Shown piece by piece: positions 33,256 to 54,230 of a stretch of 64,000 bases of DNA. The DNA is from Pseudoscleropodium purum (Eukaryota; Streptophyta; Bryopsida; Hypnales; Brachytheciaceae): positions 11,160,001 to 11,224,000 of the forward strand of contig OZ017795.1 in the NCBI GenBank assembly GCA_963969395.1, read 5' to 3'. Position 1 is the first letter of the stretch; every line of letters starts with the position of its first letter. Below the pieces are notes generated by a model. That model was given only the letters and a program-made list of their open reading frames with translations. It had not been told where the DNA came from and searched no databases. The position numbers and the translations under genes were made by a program.

Positions 33256-33987
33256 TAAATATAGGGTGATTACAAAAAAATCAATTGATTTTATTATTTC
33301 TCTACAATATTCATGCTTAGTTTTCTGGGAAATTTTTAAATTATAATTTAAGAAAAAATATGGCCAATGTATATACCTTGAAGATGAAGGTAACAATTGA
33401 AGGTAAATCATAGAAAAATTCTCCAAGTAGAAGAACTAAAAAAGTGCCAATTCTAAACAAAATAGATACTTTGGTGTTTTAATTATTTAAAAGTAGGAAG
33501 AACTTAAACAAATAAAAGAAAAATTGGACATTTGTAACAACTTTATAGAAATGGTCATTCACCAATAGAACCATCAAAATAATATTTTATATGTCTTGAA
33601 ATGCAAGTTGAAAGAAGCTCAATTTTAGGACTTTTACACAATATAAAATTAATTATTTTAAGAATTCCTTCAAAAAATAGTTACAAGTCTACTAGAAGAC
33701 CATTTCCTTTAAATTTCAGCTCCAAATTTTTTTTTTTTTTTTTTTGTGTACTAAATAGCTCTAAACTCCCCAAAATTTGCAAGTATGATATAAAATTGGG
33801 GGCTATTTCTGGATACTAAAATATTTTTGAAAATTGCGAAAAAGCAAGCAAAGTGTATAATAGTTATGAGTACCTTCAGTATAAATCTTGGGTCATATGG
33901 AATTAGATTGAAAAACTTATGGCCAAAAAACAAACCAAAATACTATATGTGACACAAAATAATATAGGTATTTCTTGCAATCACCCT
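33256..33987. mobile_element. ~730-bp TIR element, copy 2 (inverted relative to copy 1)
   Basis: Ends: ATAGGGTGATTACAAAAAAA at left and TTTCTTGCAATCACCCTA at right. The interior is the reverse complement of 16312-17042. It contains a poly-T run at about 33725-33746. No transposase frame. Confidence 0.6.
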
Positions 33988-36718
33988 ACAATGATTTGTC
34001 AATTGTCATGGATGATTCATGACTGATAAAATATGACTATTGAATTCTCATTCTCTTTCCTTCTCAAATTTCTTGTTTGAAACATCAAGACCAAAGCACT
34101 TAGACAATGACTTACAAAGTTGTAGCCTAATACTACAATTGTAAATCTTTGGAATCCTAATTTTGGATCACAAAAATGGATGTTGGACACATACAATATT
34201 ATTTTTTGAAAATTAAGGTAATCTCAAAAGCATCTTCACACAACACTCTTCACTCAAGTTTTGTTATAGTAGCATGCAAATGAAATGTAGAAAAAAGTAG
34301 AATTTGTGGGAATAAAAAAACAAAGCAATTTGCAATACTATCTTTAAGGCTCGAAAATTAAGTGGTGCCTAAGCAACAAAATTTGAAGTTCTATAAGAGA
34401 AATTGGTGAATTTAATCCTCTAGCACTAAAAACAAAATAGCACCAATAGTTTAACGTTGGATTGGAAACATGCATAAGGAATAGCTTAGATGACCAAACC
34501 TTTGGCAAAGAGGTGTATAAAAATGACGATTGTTTATAGAAAGTGGCTCCAATAACATGGATGAAAGGGAAAGCTTTCTCTTATGCTTAGCAATAAAACC
34601 TCACAATCAATTGATAGTTGGCTTCCACTATTAGATAGCTACCAAAATTCTAGAAATAGAAAATTAAAATTATTCTTTTATTTTCTATTGGTGAGAAAAT
34701 TTAACCTTGCCATGTTGAATATTAACTTTTTCTGCCAATTGAAAAAATTGTTGCTAAGGGTAGTAGGTGCTTTGGTGAAGCTATCCTAGTTTGAAGTCAC
34801 TTGGATTTTATTTTTGGTTATACTAAAATTGATAAGTTAAAGCTTTGGAGCTTAGAGCATCCACATTTATGCTCCAAGTATGTGAGTTCAAGGACTCTCT
34901 AAAAGCCTATATGAGAGAAGTTGTCCCCACTATCCTTGCTTGAGGTAGAATTTAAGCAATCTTTACAAAAACAAGCTAGGGCCTATATTAATCAAAGGCT
35001 ATTACCCATACAACCACTCTAAAGCATAAATTTGGCATATCTTTGACATTGTTTGTCTTATGAGAAGTTGATTCCTTCCTTCAAAGCATTGTAAGTTGTT
35101 AGAGAGGTGTCATGTGGTTGTTTGGAGTTGGGAAGGTAGACTAAGGTAGACAATTCATTGTATACCTCAAAAACAAATCCAAAGTGAGCTCTCTATGCTA
35201 TAAATTTAGTGCCACTTTTTTTGAGTACAAGTGTAGATGTTCTTAGACATTTGGAGAGTGAAATTTTTTGGAAGGACTCTTTTTTGTTCCTAATTTATTC
35301 TTAGGATTATGCTAGATTGATTTGTCCTACTAATGTGTGTAACACCAATTAACCAAAGTCATATTATTTGTAAAATAAATAAATTAGTGTAGATTGAAAT
35401 ATTTATGCATTGTGTCAATTTCCTACAAAATGGAAATTTCTAGGTGATACTTCCATGTAGAATTCCTAGTTTTTTTGTTTTTTTTGTTTTAATTAGGAGG
35501 AGTCAGAATTAGTTGTTGGTAGCACAGTGGAAATTCAAGTTGAATGTGCCTTCAAGGACCCCCCACGTCACAATATATTATTCTACATCTTCTAGGTTTT
35601 TATCAAAAACAAGCCCAAGGGCTAGATTTTGGGTGTCTCTAGAAGAAGGGGAATATAGTTTTGTGATGAGGTTTTTCTCCTTGAAAGTTAGCAAAACCTA
35701 AATTTCAATTCCCCAAGATTTTGATGCTTACTATTGCAAATTATTTATTTATTGGCAAAAAACAATTTGGTGGGGAGGACTATTGTCTTAGTTAGTTAAT
35801 ATTCTTTTTAAGGGAAATCTCTTGGATTGTGCATCCTTGGACACTTTCTTGATATTGTTGAAAAGCTCTCAGCAAGGAGGGGTGCACGAGCTTTGTTTTG
35901 TGTCATTTGAATCTATAGTGTGAAAGATATTGAATTTCGAAGTTTCTATGAATTAAAAAAAATTAGAAAATGACTTTTTCTATTTTGACCGTGGCAACGG
36001 CACAGGGCACACAGGTACAATGTTATGGACGCTCCCTAATGGCGAGGAGTAAAGTTACAAATACCCCTCCCGGGGGAACCCAGCCGAAACGGAGAGTACC
36101 ACTGATGCCAAGTACCACTGAAGCCCCTCTCAACTATTGCAATTCAAAGTTTGGCCGATTCTAAGTAGCCTGCATGGAAGTCGGACCACACTGTAGCAAG
36201 CTGTATGAGTCCATGCGAGAAGCTTACCAAGCAACGCGTCGCCCAAGTTATATTTAGATTTTATGAAGTCCTACAAATTGGGGCACATAACACATTGGAC
36301 GACAGTGTAAGTTTCACTAGCTGGCGGTAAATTAATGGATTCAGCACCTTGTGTGCCGATACTGTGATACGGTACTAGCTCGCTGCACCGTAATCGCTCC
36401 AGCCAGTCCTCCGATTGTACTCCGTACCGAATACCGACGCTGAATTGGCGCACGCGCACGGGCCTCCTAGCTACCAGCCCTGCTGCTCACTCTTCTGTCA
36501 CTCATCACTCGCACCTGAGTGCTTGTCGTCAGCTCTGGAGTCACGTACCGTACGCTTAGAACTGAGGTTATCAGTCCAGACTCTGGCAACGCATGCTACA
36601 CTAGCTTGCAGTTCATCAGTTATATAACTTCTGGCGCTGGACGCCCGGACCGTCGTACCTTTCCTTACTTAGGGTGGCGTTGTAGGGTGGCGCATCTATC
36701 CTACAGGTATAATTGAAG
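33988..36718. other. Intergenic; AT-rich, then a GC-richer stretch from ~35965
   Basis: 33988-35960 is AT-rich with nothing recognised. 35965-36718 has near-genic GC and many CG dinucleotides, but no exon with splice support was found; it may be promoter-type or old gene sequence. Confidence 0.35.
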
Positions 36719-36719
36719 C

Positions 36720-36832
36720 TCAGACAGTCTTCTTTTTCTACTTTTTGAAACAAATGAAACGGAATTTCGTTGCAAAGCGTAAAATACAAGGCCCGCCAGC
36801 CACAAGTGGCCTGGCGAGGATCAGACAGTCTT
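36720..36832 (-). mobile_element. 5'-truncated non-LTR retroposon with 12-bp target-site duplication
   Basis: TCAGACAGTCTT occurs at 36720-36731 and again at 36821-36832. Between them, on the minus strand, is a retroposon 3' end: a small hairpin CCAGGCCACTTGTGGCTGG, then TTTGCAACGAAATTCCGTTT and CATTTG, then an A-rich end. Target-site duplication, severe 5' truncation and an A-rich tail are the marks of target-primed reverse transcription. The tail matches the insertion at 56424-56629. Confidence 0.8.
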
Positions 36833-37304
36833 TTGTTTGCTAGCTGAAGTCTGTGTGCTTTCTGGTGCTATTTGCGTAAGCGCGACCGCGCTGACGTGGT
36901 CTGATCAATGATCAGTTTCCCACAGTACCAAGTACTGGCAGAGATCGATGCTGAAGGAAGGGTGTGCAAGTGGATTGCAACTGTGGCCTGGTTGAAGAGC
37001 TTCTAGACACTGGCTGGGATGAATTTGTGATTGTTGGTGAACTGGGCATGTCTGGAATGTCACGTTACGACAACAGCAGATCGAATCCTTTGATGAAACT
37101 TCGGTAGTGAGCGATTCCAGTGATTTCTGCGTCTAGTTTAGACTGTGGAAGCAACACATTTCTTGAGTTCTCGTGTTTTGGATGAGTCGATTCGAGTGAA
37201 GTCAATGGGTAGCAGTCATAAATTAATGTGGTGGGGTCCCTAGCTAGTTATGGGTGGTACCAGTACTGCTTGAGGTTTATATGTGAGGGACTGAGGGTAT
37301 ATCG
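36833..37304 (+). promoter_or_regulatory. Presumed promoter and leader of the LRR receptor kinase
   Basis: 472 bp of intermediate GC between the retroposon and the receptor-kinase start. A TTTATATG about 30 bp upstream of the ATG is AT-rich but too close to be a convincing TATA box. No defined elements claimed. Confidence 0.3.
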
Positions 37305-46412
<9,108 letters not shown>

Positions 46413-47952
46413 AGGAATTGAATTTCTTACTAAGTAGTACAAAGAAGTCTGCTTTCAACTCAGAGCAGTTGTGAGGACTGTTGATGCTCTCACTGCTCTG
46501 TCTGTATAATTTTGAAAAAAAATGGTTCTAATTGAATATGAATGCTGCTGTTGGATGATTGTGAATTGAGTAATTGAATTGTGATTTCTGTAATTCGACT
46601 GTGGAAGAAATTCTTTGATGGAGAGAAAGTCAATTTGAGAAGATAACAATGTAATCTGAAATCGTTGTTATAGAGTGAAACTTAACCCTTAAATGCCAAA
46701 GGGGTGACCCTCAAAATCATCCTTTTCTATTACTGTGTGAAACACTAGCCTTTAAAATTGCAAAAGTAGTCATTGCAAGTCAAACTATTGCACAAGATCT
46801 TCCCTTTCCAAAACAAATTTTGAGGATGAATAGTTGTACTTCAATCCTATATAGTTTGATTCCTTGTCATCCATCGAACACAAAACATTCACCTTGGGTG
46901 TTCAAGGGTTCAAGTTTGGCTTGGGACTTTTTATTTGCACAACTTGAGATGTGTTACAAGATCTAGATTGATCTAGTTATGACATATAGTTCTTGAGAAT
47001 CTTTTGAGAATTGCAAAAGAAATGGATACTAGACTTAGTTTGTAAATTTATGTATAAAGGTCAAAATGGCTAGAGTGAAGAATTTTTGGACTGAAGAAAT
47101 CCTATGATAATTCTCATTCTTGTTTTTATTAATAAAATGAAGATATCAAAATTGATAATATTGATGAAAGAAGTAGATTATTGAAAGTCTAGGTGTGCTA
47201 AGTTTGGATTTCTATACCATCACATTTTTAGTTTATACTATTGAACTTGCAAAAGAAGATGGAATAGAGTGACTAACATTGACCTTTAGAATGATATAGT
47301 TTGTCATTTTTAGGGTGTCAATTATTGAATGATGTTGTATATATTCTAAAAGTCCTATTGAAACTATATACTAAGTGTCAATCTTCATCAATAATTAATT
47401 TTGAAAATTATATGTTGTCAAAATTTGTGACATTTATCTAATTAAACCAAGTTTCAAGATCTAGAATTAGAATAGTATTAATATTTTTTGGCCCTCTACC
47501 CTTTAGACCTGGAAAGTAAGAAAGTTTTAGAATTGGGGCTTCAATTTTATAAAATTATATTCTACATATTTTTAGTGCCATTATAATATATACTTATTTA
47601 ACCCCTAATGGTTTATGACCATGTTTTATCAAAAACTATTCCAAAATGGTCAACTATAGTGCAAATTATTAAAATATATATATATAATTTTTTTAGAATA
47701 TTCAACTATTAGACCCTACAGTGCAATATTACATTTGTATGAAAATTTATAGAGAATTCTTCATAAATTTTGACAAAACACATTATAAGATATTTGTATT
47801 CAAAGAGTGAAAAGAAAAGTCTATTTTTTACTTTGCCATAATAGTATTTCAAACTTTGAATCTTCTCAATTAAAATTTTTTGTAATAAATTTTTTCTTAG
47901 CTTTAAAATGTTGTTTAGATTTGAATTTAAAATCTATAAACATTAGTTGATT
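46413..47952. other. Downstream region of the receptor kinase and AT-rich intergenic sequence
   Basis: The first ~250 bp is presumably 3' UTR and terminator. Beyond it lies AT-rich sequence, with about 47590-47810 resembling the dispersed repeat (CTAATGG...ATGTTTTATCAAAAAC). 46680-46860 matches 48690-48850 (CCTTAAA or CCTTAAATG, GACCTCAAAATCATCC, GAGGATGAATAGTTG), a direct repeat pair. Confidence 0.4.
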
Positions 47953-48216
47953 TTTGAGGGCAATAAGAGACTGCGAGTTACCATACCTCAAAAACGCTAT
48001 AAATGCGCTTTGAAAGGAACTAGCAATGTAGTCTAACGTGGTTATGTGAGTGCCACATCATTCCCCCGCCCAAAAAATTTTTAAAAAATTTCAACTTTTC
48101 TTTGCATTATAAAAACTTATTTTTTTTTTGGATTTTTTGGAATAGCTAATCATACCCTTTGCTATGGAGGAACAACAACAGGAACATGCCAAAAACGGTC
48201 CCTTATAGCCCTCAAA
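47953..48216. mobile_element. MITE-like element with TTTGAGGGC ends, copy 2
   Basis: TTTGAGGGCAATAAGAGAC at the left and GGTCCCTTATAGCCCTCAAA at the right. Internal landmarks AACGTGGTTATG, GTGCCACATCAT and GGAACAACAACAGGAACATG parallel those in 5116-5376. Confidence 0.6.
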
Positions 48217-49190
48217 TTTTTTCTAAATTTTTTCTAAATAATAAAAAAATTCATTTTCATTCTTTAAATTAAAACAAATAAAAATAGATACAAGATGGAA
48301 CAAGTAAAGAAATCCATTTAATAGTTTAGAAATGGAATTTGAAGCTTAGAACATATCAATTTTAATTGTAAGATTGTTTGAGCATGTAATTTCTACTCCA
48401 AAAAATTGAGAAAATTGACTGTAGAAATGAAATACTTTGATTGCCCACAAAACAAAATTCTTTATAACTTTCATGTGCGTTGTTTATCCAAATGGAATGT
48501 ATTAAAAACATGATTATTAAAGCTTTTTATATAGAGATAAACATATTCAAGAGAGAAAGTAGAATTCTAATTCTTAATCTTTGTGGAGCTTAACCAAAGC
48601 TCGAGCATTTTGTGCTTAGCATTATTTTTCTCTTAGATACTGATTGGAGTATGAACAATATTCCCTAGAAGCTTGTACATTTACCTTTAATCCTTAAAGG
48701 ATGAAGGGATGACCTTAGAAATCATCCCTTTTCATTATCATGTGAATCATTGGCTTAAAATATTGCAAAAATATTCATTGAAAGTCAAACTATTGTAGAA
48801 GATCCCTTTTCACAACAAGATTTTGAGGATGAATAGTTGAACTTCTATCCTACTAGAAGGATTTCCTATCATCTATTAGACACCAAATGTCATTGTCGAC
48901 GTTTAACAATTAAACAAGTTTCAAAATATTACAATAAATTCTGACATCATTGGATTGATAGGAACCTACCATACTTGCCCCAAATCGTGAAATGCTATAA
49001 CCCATTCTAAAACACACTTTCAACCTTAAGGTGTTTAAATTCAATTTTGTAAAATTGGTAGTATTGTATGTGCCATATTGACATTAGCATGTTGTGCCTG
49101 ATAAATATACAAATTAATTTGAAGATCAAACAACTACATTTCATTCCACAACATTGTGTACATCTAATTAAGTTGTGAATAAACCCCTAT
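48217..49190. other. AT-rich intergenic sequence
   Basis: Contains the second member of the direct pair with 46680-46860; otherwise nothing recognised. Confidence 0.35.
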
Positions 49191-49572
49191 GGGCAATTTT
49201 GTTAAAATGGCGGTATTCTGGATGCCATTTGTATGATGGTGACTTATTCCCATGGTTGTCATACTGGACAAGTTACTATTCATTTCATATCCTGTAGGAC
49301 ATGAAATGAATAGTAACTTGTCCAGTATGACAACCATGCTTATTCCAAATGCCATTTGTATAGAGATTTCTACCACACGGGGCCATGAAACACTATCGTA
49401 TGTGCATATGGAAGGCATAGGCATGCCAAACCACTCACAAAACCAATAGAATTCACAACTTGGCCACCTTTTTTTTCCAAAAACAAATCCATTTTTGCTT
49501 GAGATTTTCAACCCTCCACCAAAATAGTTTCCTACCATTTTACCAGAATACTGCCATTTTAACGAAATTCCC
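49191..49572. mobile_element. 382-bp foldback-type MITE with internal 38-bp palindrome
   Basis: Ends are GGGCAATTTTGTTAAAATGG and CCATTTTAACGAAATTCCC (inverted), with TAT flanking on both sides (49188-49190 and 49573-49575) as a possible 3-bp target duplication. Inside, 49251-49288 and 49301-49338 are perfect inverted copies of each other around a 12-nt loop. The terminal ATGGCGGTATTC motif recalls the ~160-bp MITE family. No coding capacity. Confidence 0.75.
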
Positions 49573-50005
49573 TATTCCTCTTCGACTCTTTGACATATTT
49601 CATTTCCTTTCATTCTTGAGGGTCCATTGCACTTTGTTTAGGATGATTGCAAAAAAGACCTGTATTTTTTTGTATTACATTTAGAATAATAGAATTGTTT
49701 TCTACTAGAACTTTTGAAAATAGAACCTAATGAAATTGAAAATATTTATTGGAGATGGCTAACTTGATTGTATCCCTTATTCTTTAGAAATTAAGAAAAC
49801 CATTTTATATTTAAAAGTCAATTTTGCTAAATTGTCACACTTTGAGATTTAGGGATTTTTAGTACCATGGAGTATCCAAAATTAATGATGTGGAGTTGAA
49901 ATTTTTGAGGTGTATTCCTATAGTAGGAGAACATATTACTACTAAAGAAAATCTAAAAATCTAATATTTTATAGTCTCTATATTTGTATAAATAGGGCTC
50001 ATTTG
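49573..50005. other. AT-rich sequence with a possible TIR-element end
   Basis: From about 49637, TTAGGATGATTGCAAAAAAG and the bases after it match one end of the ~730-bp TIR family (33256-33987, reverse complement). The rest of the element was not found, so this is probably a truncated copy. Confidence 0.35.
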
Positions 50006-50413
50006 CAGGGTTGACAAATTAGTACGTCCACCTCAAAATAGCGTTCGTAACCCGGACGTCCGTCCTCACGGACGCCAGCGGACGCAGCGTCCCTCCCGTC
50101 GTTGGAAGGCGGACGGACGGGGCAGCTTAGAAAACCCGTTTTGGGTTTTTTATTTTGATTGTTTTTACCAATGAGAGATTGAAAGTGAAGTCATTTTGAT
50201 TTTGATTTTTCTTATATTGCAATTGCGATTCAATAGAGTTGTATATCACTATTTATGTAAAAAGCTAAAATATGAAATATATTTTTGCGGTCGGAGGAAA
50301 CAGGGCGGTCGAAGCGGATGGGGCGGACGTTGCATCCACCAGGATCACGAATGTCAATGTCCGCGTTCGGACATCCCGGACGTCCGACCGTCCTGACAGT
50401 CCTGTCAACCCTG
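50006..50413. mobile_element. hAT-type non-autonomous element A (408 bp)
   Basis: Termini CAGGGTTGACAAATTAGTAC and CCTGTCAACCCTG. Flanking 8-bp sequences are CTCATTTG (49998-50005) and CTCCTTTG (50414-50421), a 7/8 match. Eight-bp duplications and CAGGG ends are typical of the hAT superfamily. Both subterminal regions are GC-rich with many CGGACG/CGTCCG motifs; the middle (about 50130-50280) is AT-rich. No transposase. Confidence 0.8.
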
Positions 50414-50547
50414 CTCCTTTGCATGCACACTTTTAAACATTGAAGATGGTTTTGACTTCATTTTTCCTATGAAATATGATGATCATCAAGTCCTTACAAA
50501 TTGCCAATTTTCAGAATTTTTTTTCAAATTTTTTTATTAATTTATAC

Positions 50548-50767
50548 CAGGGTTGACAAATTAGTACGTCTGCCTCAAAATAGCGTTCGTAACTCGGACG
50601 TCAGCGGACGCAGTGTCCCTCTTACCGTCGGAAGGCGGACGGACGGGGCGGACAAGGCGGGACGAGGCGGACAGGGCGGACAGGGTGGACGGGGCGGACA
50701 GGCAGACGTTGCAGATACAGCATCTGCGTCTGAACGTCCCGGATGTCCGACCATCTTGTCAACCCTG
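50548..50767. mobile_element. hAT-type non-autonomous element B (220 bp)
   Basis: Same termini as element A (CAGGGTTGACAAATTAGTAC ... TTGTCAACCCTG) with a perfect 8-bp target duplication ATTTATAC at 50540-50547 and 50768-50775. It lacks the AT-rich middle of A and instead carries an expanded run of GGGCGGACA/GGCGGAC units (about 50625-50702). Probably the younger insertion, given the intact duplication. Confidence 0.9.
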
Positions 50768-50775
50768 ATTTATAC

Positions 50776-52943
50776 CTTATTGTATCTATTTTCTGTGACA
50801 ATTTGTCTTTTTTGCAAATAGTATTATTTCAATACTTGCAAGTACTCATAATACGTATGTGTATAGCAAATCCTATAAATTTAGCAAAATTGACTAAGAT
50901 ATTCAAACATCCCATATTTGCACCTAAACTAGACACTTTTTTTTAAATGAGTAGTTTTGGACGCAATTAGGGTAAATATCATATCATGATGTTAGCAATT
51001 GAAATAAAAAATGAATGCAATCAGTTTGAGAATGTTAAGATTTTTACATAAATATATTATGAATTTTCAAAGTTGAGGTAATGGGAACACCTACTACTAT
51101 TGACACGTACTAGACTACCCTAAATTGGGCGCACCATCCTTGAAGTACAAAATGCTTCACCTCTCATCAATTGCTTCATGTTCAACTGCCCAGCGCGCAT
51201 GCATCCCGACTGTTAGTTGCAAGAGTCATATATCTAACTAGGCTGACACTTTCTTACACGTAGGAATTACTACTCTTACGGAAAGAATCATGAAGCACAC
51301 GAGGACCTTGAATCCGCAGTACATAGCTGTCTGCAGACAAGTTGTCGATGACTAGAAAGTCACGTGCCTCTCCGTCAACCCCGAGTCCGGCTCGACCAGT
51401 TCGACCAGTCGGTTACTAACTGAGCGACTGTATTATTAATACGCATTAATAGGTAGTCGATCAGACTACGGGACACGCGCGTACAGCGCCGTGCTCAAAT
51501 TGACATCGTCGCTGACGGACAAATCGACATCCTGGCATGGAGAAAAGCAATCACCTGCTTCTCCGAAGTCGATCCGGAGCCGACTCAGTCATTCCGATCG
51601 ATCAATCAATAATTGCCGACTGCAGACGATTAGGTTGTTCCAAATGTAAACCTTCACTAAACAAAGCAACTGGTTTACTTACAAGGAAATTATTTTCAGG
51701 GGCATCAGCGAATGGCTGAAACGTGAAGTCTATGCCAGTCCTTGTTTTTGGAAATTTGTGGTTTTGAATATTGTCACTGTTTCGATCTGGCGCACACCTA
51801 GATCGGGCCAATTTAAAGAAATTGAGGAGCTATGGATTTGTTCGATCTGCAGTATTTAGTTTGACTTTAGGGTACTCGAATATTCGAGCAATCATCTAGT
51901 CGGAAAATACTTAATTAATGCCATGGTTATTCCCCTTCTGTTCACTTGCCGCGCCGCTAGTTCAATGCAGTCGGTACTCATACTATCCAATCACCTACTC
52001 TGCGTCAGTCTGATCGATCATTGACATTGACAATGAAAATGAAAATAAAATTCATAAAACTGAATCTGAACCAAGGTCCTGGTGATATCAACTGGTGTAA
52101 GTACGTACTGGTTGGACGTGATCCACTGATATGCTAATATCGCTGAGTCCAGGGCGACCTCGATCAATGTATATTTAATTATTGAGAATATTGAGAGGGT
52201 CTTCCACTGGAGTGGGAACAGTGCATATATAGAAGATTGCATACGGAACTCGTAAGCCCTCAGCAGCATCTGGGTAACTTTGCGATTCAGTGAGTCTGAA
52301 TGACACCAGATTCGGAATGATCAATGCCGGTCGGAATAATGTAAGCTAAGTTTCATTGCCAAAACTGTGTTTCGATCTCTTACATACAAGTGTCAAACTG
52401 TCAATCGTTTTTATCAAACCCGTCACATTGACTTGTTAATCATTATGCCGACCATTCGAATCAAGCCGCAAACAACCAAAATTCGAACGTGAACTCGGGT
52501 TAGTTTTTATCTATATTGATTACAAACACGAACTTGAAAATGCATGCATTCTCTCAATATTTTCGCTCAAGGAGAAAAGAGAATGGGCCCGAATATGGAA
52601 TTATGTACTATTATATATAAATTGTGTCAACAAAAATATTGCGACGAATCGCTACAGTGAGTTAATTCGATGACTTCGATCTATCTCAACAGGCAATCGA
52701 CGGAAAATCGTCAATATAATCGTCAAGCACAAAAAACTGCCTAATACTTCACTCTTCACAAAACTCTACAAACTATAAAATTAAGTCATGTATATAACTA
52801 TATATAAAATTCAGGCCGAGCGTTCTGAAAAGTGCCAAAGTAGTTAGCACTTAACAGAATATTGAGAATATCGCCAAATTAATGAAATGGATGTTCAGTA
52901 GGTGAGGTTGTTTTTATACTATGGTCTAGCTAGCTAGTCAGAG
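50776..52943. other. Intergenic; GC rises from ~51180
   Basis: No gene recognised. 51180-52300 has more CG dinucleotides and lacks the dispersed AT repeats, so it may be regulatory or old genic DNA, but open frames here have no domain or splice support. Confidence 0.35.
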
Positions 52944-53333
52944 TCAAAACCTCCAGTTGAACTTGGGCCACGCAGGAAGCCAGGTGAAGAGGGACACCCA
53001 CTTGGAAACCACCGGACGATGATCGACGTCGTCGTTGGTTTGGCCCCGAGCAACTTTTTCAAGTTGTAACTTACCTTCGGAGATTGTCACCGTCATGCGT
53101 TCGAAATCACAACAGTCATCTGAACTGAGAATGATCTTCTGCAGCACATGACGAGCATTTGCAGACTCCAAACAAAATTCCTGGTACGTCCAGTTGATGT
53201 CTATCTCGATTTTGTGCTCACCCCCGTCCACAATTGTGGCGACTTTGGCAAAACAGTTGTTGTTCCCAACTCGAAGGACCAACTCTTGCAGGGTGCGGTT
53301 CACGATCACCGTGACCACCTTCGCGTTCTTCAT
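52944..53333 (-). CDS. Small SSDDC-motif protein (probable DUF7748-type), copy B
   Basis: A single 129-aa frame, ATG at 53333 (MKNAKVVTVIVNRTLQELVL), stop at 52944. It shares with copy A (19511-20002) the order V-T-K/V, a beta-rich N-terminal half, Y50-Q-E-F-C54 (A: YREYWC) and S70-S-D-D-C74 (A: SSDDC), a charged segment, and a C-terminal SKW motif. Overall identity is low, so the copies are old paralogues or separate family members rather than a recent duplication. The C-terminus (LFTWLPAWPKF) is Trp/Pro-rich. No signal peptide or TM segment; function unknown. A companion membrane-protein gene like that beside copy A was not seen here. Confidence 0.65.
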   Translation of the reverse strand: MKNAKVVTVIVNRTLQELVLRVGNNNCFAKVATIVDGGEHKIEIDINWTYQEFCLESANARHVLQKIILSSDDCCDFERMTVTISEGKLQLEKVARGQTNDDVDHRPVVSKWVSLFTWLPAWPKFNWRF

Positions 53334-54089
53334 GATCGAACTGAATTACTGAAACCCGCTCTTTGAAAATCAGTCGGTGAACTGTCTGGTAACAAATAAG
53401 TGGAAAAATCATTAGGCAAGCTCTGTCAGAATCAAATGTGAAAATTGGCCTTCGAAATCAAAGCTGGGGATTGAGCGTTATACAATCTGGCAATGGGTCT
53501 ACTAACGTCAATTTCAGTTGGCTATATATATTGCATTAAAATGGAGAGGCAGGGTGAGCCCTCACTTAGAAAGGAATGAAATTAATGAAATGATTTGGGA
53601 GGAAAATGGCAGTGAAAATCCTAACACAATGGTGCACAGTGTTGGGGATGAAATGCAATTTGCATATCAACTTCCATATGTATCTATCGGGCGGGCTGCC
53701 GCGGGCAGATGGCCGAGCTAATTTATAACATATCAAAGTGGCGCTTGGAATACCATCAACTTAAACGGAATAGATCGACGACGTTTTGAGAAATTCTGTG
53801 AAGCATGATCGACCAGAAAGAAATTGTACCACAACGCACCAGTCCTGAATCGCGCGTATTGAGGCCGTCGTGAACGAAACGATGTGCACAAGAGGGACGC
53901 AACCGGCACGAAGAGTTGATGAGCTGGTCGAATTGAAGTTGGTAGATCGGCAGCAGAAGCTCGATCGAGCAGCAGGCGAGTCCTTCCAACTTCTGAGGAA
54001 ACGTAACAGAGCTAGGTTGAGATGTTTGAAGATCATATTAGCAGCGTTCATTCATATAGTTACAAGGATTTCAGCCTTTTCAGGTAAAG
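53334..54089. other. Intergenic region upstream of the SSDDC gene B
   Basis: Probable promoter close to 53334; otherwise moderate GC with no supported gene. Overlapping open frames near 53760-54090 have no recognisable domain. Confidence 0.35.
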
Positions 54090-54230
54090 AACCATAAAAT
54101 GGCGGCTTACCACAAACTTGGCACTTATACGTTTATACCAGTGGTAGTCCTTAGAGCTAAAGAAGTGAATTGAAAAATGGCGTAAAAGAACACCACGGTT
54201 TTAGTGTAAATTAGTTAAAATTTAGCAGGA
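54090..54230. mobile_element. ~140-bp MITE-like element, copy 3
   Basis: Contains ATAAAATGGCGG, TACCACAAACTTGGCACTTA, GTTTATACC and GAATTGAAAAATGGCG in the order of the family at 19404-19566 and 25276-25434. Ends are less well preserved. Confidence 0.55.

Noticed and set aside
49164..49538. 124-codon minus-strand frame
   Set aside because: It is created by the foldback MITE and its palindrome, not a gene.
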